A DNA stretch of 64,000 nt, taken from Anolis sagrei. Lineage: Eukaryota; Chordata; Lepidosauria; Squamata; Anolidae. Below, one piece after another: positions 47,180 through 57,141 of this stretch; positions within the stretch are counted from its first letter, which is position 1; each line of letters begins with the position of its first letter. The notes under the pieces were generated by a model. The model had not been told where the DNA came from. It was given only the letters and a program-made list of their open reading frames with translations, and did no database searches. Made by a program: the position numbers and the translations under genes. The stretch is from positions 196,164,278 through 196,228,277 of the forward strand of contig NC_090024.1 of assembly GCF_037176765.1 (NCBI RefSeq), read 5' to 3'.

Positions 47180-47387
47180 CGGAGTGAATGCCCAGCTCTC
47201 CGAGGCGCTGCTCTCCGTCGCTGAGGTCGAGGCCGCGGGGAGGGAAGCCGAGGAGCAGGCGCTGGGCCTGGGCGGGCACCCCGGTGAGGGCCGCGATCAC
47301 CGCCTGCAGCTCGCGGAGGCGGGAGTGGGCCGTGAGCCCCGGCAGCGCGAAGGAGCCACTCCGGGCCTTACAGCGCAGCCGCAGCAT
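47180..47387 (-). CDS. YOD1: YOD1 first coding exon (UBX-like domain)
   Basis: This exon encodes residues 1-69 plus one base: MLRLRCKARSGS, LRELQAVIAALTGVPAQAQR, LLLGFPPRGLDLSDGE and LGELGIHS. It is the ubiquitin-like (UBX-like) domain that binds p97/VCP. The start is the first in-frame ATG, at 47385-47387, and equals human Met46 by alignment (MWRLRCKAK). The roughly 45-residue N-terminal extension of human YOD1 has no in-frame ATG here. The donor is ACTCCG then GTAAGG. The exon lies in a CpG-rich block, and an upstream reading frame overlaps its start. Confidence 0.93.
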
Positions 47388-47442
47388 CTCGCCGGCCGAC
47401 GGACATGGGGCGCCCCGAAGGCGGCGGCCGGTCTTCAATCAT
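47368..47442 (-). other. upstream open reading frame overlapping the YOD1 start
   Basis: A 24-codon frame starts at ATG 47440-47442 (MIEDRPPPSG), has a second ATG at 47404-47406 and stops at 47368-47370, 17 bases inside the YOD1 coding sequence in another frame. If transcription starts upstream of 47442, ribosomes would meet this frame first. It is a candidate translational damper, known in type from other genes. Confidence 0.5.
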
Positions 47443-47765
47443 CCCCGCCCCCTCCCTCTCGCTAAAAAATGGCCGCCGGGCGGGGCCTGCAACCCGGCAA
47501 CCCTCGCTTCCTTTCCCGGCGGGGCTCGCGATTGGTGGAGTCCCCGCCGTACCCGCGCGCGTTCTATCCGATCAGCCAATCACATCCATGCTCCCACCGC
47601 CCCGTGCTGGAGCACAGGGAAAACATCCGCGGAGGGGAGGGGAGGGGAAAAGAAATGAATGACGCGCTGTAGTGCGCCTGCGCAGAATGTTGTGACGTCC
47701 CACTCCTGCTTGTTTTATAACAAAACGCCGAACTGTAAAAACTGCTGCTCTGCGCATGCGCGTTG
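47388..47765 (-). promoter_or_regulatory. YOD1 CpG-rich promoter
   Basis: A GC- and CpG-dense block with no TATA box. Visible sites are a GC box CCCCGCCCC (47443-47451), CCAAT-type elements at 47531-47535 (ATTGG) and 47576-47580, a CRE-like TGACGTCC (47692-47699) and two NRF1-like palindromes, TGCGCCTGCGCA (47673-47684) and TGCGCATGCGCG (47751-47762). The layout suits a broadly expressed gene. Whether it also drives PFKFB2 in the opposite direction is unknown. Confidence 0.65.
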
Positions 47766-48078
47766 CCTAATCTTAGGACTACAATGGCATAACTGAGTGT
47801 TGTCTTGGTGGCATTGATCCGCCCTTCTTTCCTATTGTAATTAATGCAATAACAACATAGCCTCGCCTTTGCGTGGAGGCAAGGGGTGCATCTACATTGC
47901 AGAATTTGTGGTTTTTGACAGGACTTCGAACTGCCATGTCTCAATGCTATGGAGTCTAGGGAGTTGTAGTTTTACAAGGCCTTTAGCCTTCTCTGCCCCA
48001 CTCGATGGACTAGAATGGCATAACCGTTACCTTGGTGCCTAAAGTGGGCATAAAAATACAATTTCCATGACTCCATAG

Positions 48079-48380
48079 CAGGCATGGGCAAACTTGGCTA
48101 AAGGGGCTGAGGGGGAAAAGGAAGGGGCCTGAGGCTGCTAGGAATTATGGGAGTTGAAGTACAAAACACCTGAAAGGAGGGCCCAAGTTGGCCCATGCAT
48201 GAGCTATCTCGATCTACTAATTTGCATATGGTTTCTGATTGGCCAGCCTCAGCATTCTAACATTCATAAGCGGCTGAGGGAGGGAGGAACGGAGGGAGGG
48301 AAGGGGCCTGAGGCTGCTAGGAATTGTGGTTGTTGAAGTCCAAAACATCTGAAAGGAGGGCCCAAATTGGCCCATGCCTG
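48079..48380. mobile_element. hAT MITE with internal tandem duplication
   Basis: The termini CAGGCATGGGCAAACTTGG and CCAAATTGGCCCATGCCTG are inverted. A segment of about 80 bases with GGCCTGAGGCTGCTAGGAAT and GAAAGGAGGGCCCAA occurs twice (48120-48199 and 48300-48379). Between the copies is sequence with CGATCTACTAATTTGCATAT. Confidence 0.75.
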
Positions 48381-48441
48381 CTCGATAGTATTGAGCCATG
48401 GCAGATAACATGTCAAACTGCATTAACTAAACACTGTAGGT

Positions 48442-48949
48442 CAGTGTTTCTCAACCTTCCTAATGCCAGTTTACCAGCTGTTAGGTTTTCTGGGAGTTGA
48501 AGGCCAAAACATCTGAGGACCCACAGGCTGAGAACCTCTAATCTGGACCAAACTTGCCATGAATACTCAATATGCCCAAATGTGAACACTGGTGTACTTT
48601 GGAGAAAATAGACCTTGACATTTGGGAGTTGTAGTTGCTGGGATTTATAGTTCACCTACAATCAAAGAGCATTCTGAACTCCACCAATGACACCAATGAT
48701 AGAATTGGGCCAGACTTCCCACACAGAAAATACTGGAAAGGTTTGGTGGGCTCACCTACATCCAGAGAGCAGGAGGGAGGATTCGCCCTCTGGTTCCAAA
48801 AAGGAAGAGAACGACAGGTGGAGAGATCTTCAGCCTTCTCTGCCAAAGGGGTTCCTAAGACCATCAGAAATGTGCATTTTCTGATGATCTTTGGTGACCC
48901 GTCTGAAACCCCCCTCGCGACCCCCCAACTTCCAGGTGGAGAAACACTG
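48442..48949 (+). mobile_element. non-autonomous hAT element
   Basis: The termini CAGTGTTTCTCAACCT and AGGTGGAGAAACACTG are inverted repeats. The octamers CTGTAGGT and GTGTAGAT flank it, agreeing at six of eight positions. Internal blocks such as AACTACAACTCCCAAATG (reverse strand) recur in other squamate hAT copies. Confidence 0.82.
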
Positions 48950-49075
48950 GTGTAGATTCATCTTAAAGGTCTTGAGAAGCACGGCTGGAATCAGTGGGAA
49001 GGCAATTGAGTGGCCTTTGGTGAGTCACACTCTCTCAGCCCCAGAGGAAGGCCAGCTCCCTCTTTTCTTTTTTTC

Positions 49076-49287
49076 TTGTCAGGAGCAACTTGAGAAACTG
49101 CAAGTGGCTTCTGGTGTGAGAGAATTGGCCGTCTGCAAGGACGTTGCCCAGGGGATCCCCAGATGTTTTGATGTTTTGCTTGTTTGCATTTTACTTTGTT
49201 CTATTGTAATTTTGGGCTTGGCCTCGAGTCCCCTTTGGAGAGATGGTGGTGGGGTATAAATGAAGTAGTTTATTATTATTATTTGAA
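49076..49287. mobile_element. SINE fragment (minus) followed by LINE tail (plus)
   Basis: At 49076-49178, GTCAGGAGCAACTTGAGAAA and GAGAGAATTGGCCGTCTGCA are the 3' half of the second-family SINE in reverse. At 49179-49287, TTTGGAGAGATGGTGGTGGG and GTATAAATGAAGTAGTTTAT are an L2-type LINE end. Confidence 0.75.
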
Positions 49288-49648
49288 ACACAACAAGATG
49301 AGTCCACAGCAGACAAGATCACTCTGCTGGCTGTTGTATTGGATCACACCTCGGACACTTCCCAAGCGTCTAGGACTGTGTAATGTATCGGCAAATAATT
49401 CGTGGAGATCCCAGTAAGGTGGCCTTCTGCTGCTGGCAGATGGTAATTTTGTTAGTGTCAATTGTTTTTAAGTGCAGGCCAAGGTCTTTAGGCACTGCAC
49501 CCAGTGTGCCGATCACCACTGGGACCACCTTGTCCGGCTTGTGCCAGAGTCTTTGCAGTTTGATCTTTAAATCCTCATATTGTGTAAGCTTTTCCAGTTG
49601 TTTCTCTTCAATCCTGCTGTCACCTGGGATTGCGACATCGACGCAATT
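49288..49648 (-). mobile_element. R4-type LINE, C-terminal endonuclease region
   Basis: The minus strand encodes pieces readable as VVPVVIGTLGAVPKDLGLHL, KTIDTNKITICQQQKATLL and GSPRIICRYITQS followed by a stop. These resemble the C-terminal restriction-like endonuclease region of R4/Dong-clade non-LTR elements known from Anolis. The element is 5'-truncated, with (TTA)n at 49649-49678. Confidence 0.7.
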
Positions 49649-49691
49649 TATTATTATTATTATTATTATTATTAAGTTTAGTATTATTATT

Positions 49692-50318
49692 GGAGCCCTC
49701 GGTGGCGCAGTGGGTTAAAGCACTGAGCTGCTGAGCTTGTTAACTGAAAGGTTGCAGGTTCGATTCTGGGGAGCGGTGTGAGCTTCCGCTGTCAGCCCTA
49801 GCTTCTGCCAACCTAGGAGTTCGAAAACATGCAAATGTGAGTAGATCAATAGGTAGCACTCCGGCGGGAAGGTAACGGCACGCCATGCAGTCGTGCTGGC
49901 TACATGACCTTGGAGGTTTTTTTGTTTTGTTTTGTCGTGTCAGGAGTGACTTGAGAAACTGCAAGTCGCTTCTGGTGTGAGAGAATTGGCCGTCTGCAAG
50001 GAGGTTGCCCAGGGGACACCTGGATGTTTTGATGTTTTTATCATCCTTGTGGGAGGCTTCTCTCATGTCCCCACATGAGGAGCTGGGGTTGATAGAGGGA
50101 GCTCAACCGCCTCTCCCCAGATTTGAACCTGTGACCTGTTGGTCTTCAGTCCTGCCGGCACAGGGGTTTAACCCACTGCGCCACTGGGGGCTCCACCTTG
50201 GAGGTGTCTATGGACAATGCCGGCTCTTCGGCTTAAAAAATGGAGATGAGCACCACACCCCAGAGTCAGACATGACTGGACTTAATGTCAGGGGACAACC
50301 TTTACCAACCTTTACCTA
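49692..50318 (+). mobile_element. tRNA-derived SINE (Sauria-like) split by a second SINE
   Basis: The head GGAGCCCTCGGTGGCGCAGT has A-box-like GTGGCGCAGTGG, and GGTTCGATTCT is B-box-like. The 3' part resumes after the insertion with GTGTCTATGGACAATGCCGG and ends in ACCTTTACC. It is well preserved. Confidence 0.88.
49918..50194 (-). mobile_element. second-family tRNA-headed SINE, nested, with exact target duplication
   Basis: In reverse it begins GGAGCCCCCAGTGGCGCAGT and ends GCAGTTTCTCAAGTCACTCC plus an A-rich tail. ACCTTGGAGGT is repeated exactly at 49907-49917 and 50195-50205. The order of events is therefore clear: this SINE inserted into the one at 49692-50318. Confidence 0.92.
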
Positions 50319-50335
50319 TTATTGTTATTATTATT

Positions 50336-50412
50336 TTACCATCCTTGTGGGAGACTTCTCACATGTCCCTGCATAGGGAGCTGGAGCTGACAGAGGGAGC
50401 TCATCCACGCTC
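50336..50412 (-). mobile_element. second-family SINE fragment
   Basis: ACCATCCTTGTGGGAGACTT and AGCTGACAGAGGGAGCTCAT are the central part of the SINE type at 49918-50194. Both ends are missing. Confidence 0.7.
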
Positions 50413-50579
50413 TGAGGAAGCTCCCTCTGAACAAACCTTGCTATGGATGAGTCGGAAGCGACTTCGAGAGACGACGCAAAAGCCAACGAAGATCTCATTG
50501 GTATGGAATTCTGAGAGCTGTAGTTTGGCGGAGGAGGCTGAAGCCCTTGCAAAACTGTAACTCCCAGAAGTCCCCACTG

Positions 50580-50971
50580 CAGGGAAGCGTTCCTTCCGTG
50601 GTGTGGATGCACCCAGAGGCGGGGAATGCTCAGAGGTGACTTTGAAACACAACCTGGAGCAGAGATCCCTTTGGATGGGCAAAGAGAGACCTTCCTTTGG
50701 GCTTCCTTTTAAGGAGGGAGGCATCCATCCATGCCTTGCGCTTCCCTGTCGCCTTGACCTTGATTCCCCGCGTGGCTTCCGCATCCCTTCCTCCTCGGCT
50801 GCCGCCCACCCGAGACTGAGTCGTCAGTGGAAGCGCGTCAGAGGCAGGAGGCGGCTGCGGTGCATGTGCTTTCTCCTCTTCGTGCTGGGAAGGAAGCGGA
50901 GCCTTTCATAACGCTGCGTTTCCCCCAGAAGGAGCCCTGCTGCCCCACCGCCAGCGACCCTCTTGGCATCC
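50580..50971 (+). promoter_or_regulatory. PFKFB2 upstream GC-rich region and possible 5' UTR
   Basis: This block is GC- and CpG-rich and free of recognised repeats. A splice-acceptor-like TGCGTTTCCCCCAG ends at 50928, so the first coding exon may begin at 50929 after a non-coding leader exon, as in mammals. Alternatively transcription starts locally. No TATA box is evident. Confidence 0.45.
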
Positions 50972-51071
50972 ATGTCTGGGGAGGCGACCCCAATGACCCA
51001 GGAGCTCAATGGCAATAGTTGGAGCCAGGGAGGCAAGCCTGCCCACCTACGGGTCTCCGAGAAGAAAGGCT
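50972..51071 (+). CDS. PFKFB2: PFKFB2 first coding exon
   Basis: It encodes residues 1-33 plus one base: MSGEATPMTQELNGNSWSQG, GKPAHLRVSEKKG. It shares MSG and the LRxSEKK segment with mammalian PFKFB2, while the middle is divergent, as is usual for this regulatory N-terminus. The start ATG at 50972 is preceded by ATCC. An ATG seven codons later (residue 8) is a possible alternative. The donor is AAAGGCT then GTGAGT. Confidence 0.9.
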
Positions 51072-51228
51072 GTGAGTATTTTTTTGGCTCTTTTGGAGCT
51101 GTTGGAATGGATGGGGATTTTAACACAGAAATATCATTTTTTTATTTATAGGCAGGGATGGTTTCCTCTCTGGGGCAAAGCCATTGATGCTAGGAGACTA
51201 TGTGCTGCATCCATCCAATGCCTTTAAA

Positions 51229-51364
51229 TCAGGCATGGGCCAACTTGGGCCCTCCAGGTGTTTTGGACTTCAACTCCCACAATTCCTAACAGCCTACCGG
51301 CTGTTAGGAATTGTGGGAGTTGAAGTCCAAAACACCTGGAGGGCCCAAGTTGGCCCATGCCTGA
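51229..51364. mobile_element. perfect palindromic hAT MITE in PFKFB2 intron 1
   Basis: Arms of 66 bases (51229-51294 and 51299-51364) are exact reverse complements around the spacer TACC. It begins TCAGGCATGGGCCAACTTGG. CTTTAA on both sides is the remnant of the target duplication. It is the best-preserved member of the CAGGCATGGG family here. Confidence 0.92.
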
Positions 51365-51533
51365 CTTTAAGTCTTTGGGCAATGAATGAGCCAGTTGGAA
51401 ATGGCATTTTAAAAGTCTCATGCACTTTAACTTACCAAAGTCTCATGCAAAATCTAACCAGCTGGAGTAGAACACAGCAAGCCTAGGTTCAGATATCCGC
51501 TCAGCTGGGAATCTCTCTGGGTGACTGAGGGTC

Positions 51534-51700
51534 TCATCACACTAGAGGAAAAACCCACTAAAAATCCGGTTTCTGCCTCCTGCAGAATTATGGGGTTTGT
51601 AGTTTAGGAAGGAACCTTTAACAGCCTCAGTAAACTACAAACCCCAGAATTTTGCAGGAGGCAAAAAACGGATTTTAAGTGGATTAAGTGATGAAGCTCT
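51534..51700. mobile_element. palindromic MITE
   Basis: AAATCCGGTTTCTGCCTCCT and GCAGAATTATGGGGTTTGTA pair with ACAAACCCCAGAATTTTGC and AGGAGGCAAAAAACGGATTT. The arms are well preserved around a short centre. Confidence 0.78.
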
Positions 51701-51837
51701 GATTTCAGCCAGCCCCCTCATGTCTAGTTTCTCCATGTCATAGAGTGGTTCTAATTACAGAACTGGAAGTAGATTGTGGGAATGGGAAACAAACTGTATA
51801 TATACTGTGTTGAGAGCTTTTTGGAAGAAGGAAAGGA

Positions 51838-52220
51838 TTGTTCACTGGGTTGCTGTGAGTTTTCTGGCCTGTATGGCCATGTTCCAGAAGCATTCTCTCC
51901 TGACATTTTGCCCACATCTATGGCAGGCATCCTCAGAGACTGAGAGGTCTGTTGGAAACTAGGAAACGGGGTTTATATATCTATGGTATGTTTTATATAT
52001 ACCATGTTTATATATCTATGGTATGGTTTATATATCTACGGTGGGAGAAAAAACTCTGGTCTGCTTGAGGCAAGTGTGAATGTTGCAATTGGCCACCTTG
52101 ATTAGTATTCAATGGCCTTGCAGCTTCAAAGCCTGGCTGTTTCCTGCCCATGGGAATCCATTGTTGGGAGGTTTTAGCTGACCCTGATAGATTCTTGTCT
52201 GGAATTCCCCTGCCACCTAG
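51838..52220 (-). mobile_element. Penelope-like element 3' part
   Basis: The plus strand reads TGTGAGTTTTCTGGCCTGTA, TGGCCATGTTCCAGAAGCAT and ATCTATGGCAGGCATCCTCA, the reversed 3' end of the squamate Penelope-like element. Inside, a unit with TTTATATATCTATGGTATG is repeated about three times (51970-52040). The reverse-transcriptase part is absent. Confidence 0.8.
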
Positions 52221-52319
52221 AGGGCCAAAGTTGCCCCATGCCTGGTCTATACTGAGTGATGTGCAACATTGAATCTTTGCCATTTGTTGTGAATTGTTTT
52301 GAGTTCCCCTAGGGCTGAG

Positions 52320-52512
52320 AAAAGCATGCAAATGTGAGTAGATCAGTAGGTACCACTCAGGCAGGAAGGTAACAGTGGCCCATGCAGTCATGCTGGCCAC
52401 ATGACCTTGGAAGTGTCTATGGACAATGCCGGCTCTTCTGCTTAGAAATGGAGATGAGCACGACTGGGCTTAATGGCGGCTGGGCTTAATGTCAGGGGAA
52501 AACCTTTACCTT
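52320..52512 (+). mobile_element. tRNA-derived SINE (Sauria-like), 3' part
   Basis: CATGCAAATGTGAGTAGATC, CATGACCTTGGAAGTGTCTA and GGAAAACCTTTACCTTA are the 3' half. A GGGCTTAATG phrase is duplicated near the end. Confidence 0.8.
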
Positions 52513-52626
52513 ACTAAATAAACTTTGACAATAAGTACTTTAAAGCAATGGTACCCAAAGTGGTGGTCTCTGGATCAGTCGTAGTCCCCAAGCCATCAAC
52601 ATCCTCCAGTCCCTGAGGAGTGTCCA

Positions 52627-52660
52627 CGAAAGAAAGAAAGAAAGAAAGAAAGAAAGAAAC
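52627..52660. repeat. (GAAA)n microsatellite
   Basis: About eight GAAA units in PFKFB2 intron 1. Confidence 0.9.
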
Positions 52661-53654
52661 ATTTGCACCCAGTGGGCATAGATATAAGTTCCTCACATCA
52701 GATAGCTTAAGAAGAATGCTTTCAAGGCCTGTTTGTAGGGTATGCTGTATAAAAAATACTACTGCCTGATAGTATTGTGGAAGACTTCTGTTTCTGTTGA
52801 CCCTTCCCCACTTCGAAGGTCTGTGTACCCTTAAGAGTCCTACCCAAGGCTTTGTTGTTTTATGCAATACTTTGCTTCAAGATTTTTTTAAAATAACGGG
52901 AGACAATGGGTCATACAAGGACTTGCTGATAGAATACGAAACAGCCTCAGTACCAGCATCCTTTCACCTATATTTCTCAGTACTTGATACTTGTTATTTG
53001 TCCTAGATCTTCCAAGAAGCAAAGAATACAAAGTCAAGAAGGGTCAGTACAGTGACATCAGTTCGGTATTCTACAAACCATGGGCAAGACAAAGACTTGC
53101 AATGATGCAAGCCTGGTTTATTTGTAGGAATTGTAGCCCTTCCCTTGAGAATTAAGCCTGGTTATAAACCACATAGACACATTTAACAGTTCAAGGGAGA
53201 TTCAGCCAGAGGGGCTTAACATTTCAGTAGCAAAATAGTAATGGCTTCCTGATCACTAAAGCTGGCTATAGTTGCTTGTCCCACATGCATTAGTCACAGA
53301 AATGGAAAGCACAAAGGGATCTAGGTGCAACTCCGAAAGGCAGAAGACAGATTGGAAAACCAGTTTAGCCTATCTCCTTCCTGTCCATCTTGCCCCAAAC
53401 CTCTGTGAGGTTAAACTACTAGCCTCATATTGATTCTCACAAATCTAGTTATTCATTAGGCAACTAAGAGATGTTTTTGTAGTACTTAACTTGGGGCAAT
53501 GATTCAGTGTTGTAATAGGAAACTCTGAAATGATGACACTTATAAAAGTCGCAATAGTTCTACACCCAAGAAGAAACCCAACATAGAAGCAGCTTGGTTG
53601 AACAAACCAGATCTAGCCATGATAATCTCTACCAGGAACAAGACTTCGGTGCAG
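52661..53654 (+). other. PFKFB2 intron 1, unique part
   Basis: No exon or repeat family is recognised. Confidence 0.45.
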
Positions 53655-53805
53655 CTGTTGTTATTGTATTTCTTATGGCAACCCTTAGGTGTACCTATCA
53701 CAGGCTTTTCTTGACAAGATTTGATCAGAAGGGATTTGTCCTTGCTTTCCTCTGTGGCTGAGACAGTGTGACAGCATGACGAAGCAGGGATTCAAACCTT
53801 GTTTT
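53655..53805 (-). mobile_element. tRNA-derived SINE with Bov-B-like tail, diverged
   Basis: CTTATGGCAACCCTTAGGTG, TTCTTGACAAGATTTGATCA and GGCTGAGACAGTGTGACAGC are the reversed second squamate SINE type. Confidence 0.65.
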
Positions 53806-54769
53806 TCTTTCATTTCTTCATTCATTCATTTCTTGCTTCATTCATGAGCAAGTCACACCAATATATTTGGCATTACAACAGGATGTGTTTGCAACAATGC
53901 ATTTATGGCTGGAAAATCTGTCTTCCCCTATCTTCTCTAAAGGCAATGGGACTTATGTATCACATAGTTATCCCTGCTAATCAAAAAAATCCTGAGATTT
54001 AACCGTGTGAGTGCTGGTTTCATTAATGGTTGTTATTCTGTTTTATTTTGCATAGCACTTGGATACTATCAGACCTCTGGGAAATCCAGAAAAGATTATT
54101 TTCTCCTCCTCAGCGATGCTCTACTTTTTAGTGAATGTTTTGTTTGTATGCTTGTTATCTTTGCTCAGCATTTTGAAGGCTGAAAGTGAACAAGCTATCC
54201 AATGTCATCAAAGCTTTCTGCCCCATTCTCAGTTGGTTACTTTTGAGACCAATAGTGTCTATTGTTTGCAAGGCTGCCACTATGAAGCTAAAATGTGCAT
54301 GGGCAATTTGTTAAAATTGTTTTGTCTAGCAACTAGGGCAAATTCATCTGCAAGTCTGCTTATTTTTGACACTTGCACACTTAAATGCTTTTGCGGAAGC
54401 CACACTGAAAACATCACAAGTTACGCAAATTTCCTCTTTTGCAACTTCCAGTCCAGCTTGTGTGAAGGTTCATAATGTATGTTACAGTCTTTCTTTGATC
54501 TTGGGAAAGATTTTCCTCACTGCTGAATGTCATTTGAGAGGAGAATTTACCTCATTTGTAAAATTAGCAGGATCATTTGTAATTGATCCAAATGGACCTT
54601 AGAAATGTCACCAGTGAAGGAGATTCAAGTGTCTTTCATATGATAGCTGACAGACTTGCAGCGGCCATTGGTGATTCTGTATCAATGAGGCAGTCAAACC
54701 ATTAAAACTGAAGTTAAAACAATTTGACACTCCTTGACAATAATACATGCATCTTAATTATAGAAAGGG
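53806..54769 (+). other. PFKFB2 intron 1, unique part
   Basis: The longest frame here, 54059-54475, has no family resemblance and no supporting splice context. I see no repeat. Confidence 0.4.
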
Positions 54770-55090
54770 AGATCTGTCTGATTATAAAACAGGCTAATCT
54801 GGCCTCCCTTGGGAGTGTGTTCCACAATATGGGAGCAGCCACCACCAAAGCTGTCCCTAGCATTATCGCCAGACATATCTACCGAAAGGTAGTGGGACCA
54901 AGATCTGCAGATCTCAAAGCCTTTTAGATAGCACTGACCAAGTTGTATAGGACTTTAGAAGTCATGACCAGCAGTTTGCATTGTTCCCAGAAATTGACCA
55001 GTGAATAGATGGTGACACTGCTGTAAAACAAAGGTGCTGGTTCCTTGTATCTAATTGCCATCAACAACCTGGTGACAGTATTTTGGTTGA
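54770..55090 (+). mobile_element. squamate interspersed repeat, probably LINE-derived
   Basis: CCCTTGGGAGTGTGTTCCAC, GGGAGCAGCCACCACCAAAG and CGAAAGGTAGTGGGACCAAG match a repeat recurrent in squamate genomes. It is diverged and I cannot name the family. Confidence 0.5.
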
Positions 55091-55119
55091 AACTCTCTTC
55101 AACCATCACAACCTATAGA

Positions 55120-55335
55120 GCATGCTTGTGGTTGTTGTGTACCCTCTAGTCATTTCCAACATTTGGCAACCTTAAGGTGAACCTGTAACAGATTTACTTG
55201 GCAAGGTTTGTTCAAAGCAGGCTTCCCTTGGGTTCCGCTGAGATACGCGTTAATTTCTCTTGGCCAAGCTTATCAGTGGGTTTTTGACCAAGAGGAGGTT
55301 CAAACCTTGGTATTAGTCTAACAAAGAAACCACTA
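55120..55335 (-). mobile_element. tRNA-derived SINE with Bov-B-like tail, diverged
   Basis: GGTTGTTGTGTACCCTCTAG, TTGGCAAGGTTTGTTCAAAG and the head-side AAGAAACCACTATACCATG are the reversed second squamate SINE type, with an odd insert in its middle. Confidence 0.65.
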
Positions 55336-55394
55336 TACCATGATCGCATAGAACATGGGTACAACAATCCAAATATGATGTTACTAAATTCTCT

Positions 55395-55605
55395 TTCACA
55401 CCAAAAAATTATAGCACTTCGATAGCACTTCAATTGCTATGACTACATACTATGGAACCTTCAGATTTGTTGTGAGGCATTAAAGCTTTCTGATACAAAA
55501 TTCTAAATACTTTTTGAAGCTAGAAATCTCAGGATTGCATAGGATGGAGCCATGGCAATTGAAGTAGTTTCTGGTTCCTATAAATATGTAGTGTGAAGGA
55601 GACCT
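55395..55605. mobile_element. palindromic MITE, diverged
   Basis: GCACTTCAATTGCTATGACT and CATACTATGGAACC on the left mirror GGATTGCATAGGATGGAGCC and ATGGCAATTGAAGTAGTTTC on the right. Confidence 0.6.
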
Positions 55606-57112
<1,507 letters not shown>

Positions 57113-57117
57113 TGAGT

Positions 57118-57141
57118 ATTATTATTGTTATTATTATTATT
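57118..57141. repeat. (ATT)n microsatellite
   Basis: An imperfect ATT/GTT run starting 10 bases after the donor of PFKFB2 exon 2. Confidence 0.85.

Larger units (their letters stand above)
47888..48966. mobile_element. palindromic MITE expanded by nested insertions
   Basis: The left arm (GCATCTACATTGCAGAATTT to TTGTAGTTTTACAAGGCC) and the right arm (GTATTGAGCCATGGCAG, GTCAAACTGCATTAACTAAA) belong to one MITE. A CAGGCATGGG-type hAT MITE (48079-48380) lies between them, and a longer hAT (48442-48949) splits the right terminus. Confidence 0.75.

Noticed and set aside
47188-47658. 156-codon plus-strand frame opposite YOD1 exon 1
   Set aside because: It is antisense to a clear exon and within a CpG-rich promoter. 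GC-rich DNA gives long chance frames, and the peptide is Arg/Pro-rich without motifs.
49692-49780. Possible tRNA gene
   Set aside because: The A-box and B-box belong to a SINE head. There is no intact cloverleaf, and the sequence continues into the SINE body.
50401-51126. Minus-strand frames opposite the PFKFB2 promoter and first exon
   Set aside because: They overlap a real exon and repeat fragments and show only the low-complexity composition of GC-rich DNA.
54059-54475. 138-codon plus-strand frame with a hydrophobic start and many cysteines, in PFKFB2 intron 1
   Set aside because: It looks superficially like a secreted protein, but there is no family resemblance, no conserved motif and no convincing exon context. 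Open frames of this length arise by chance.
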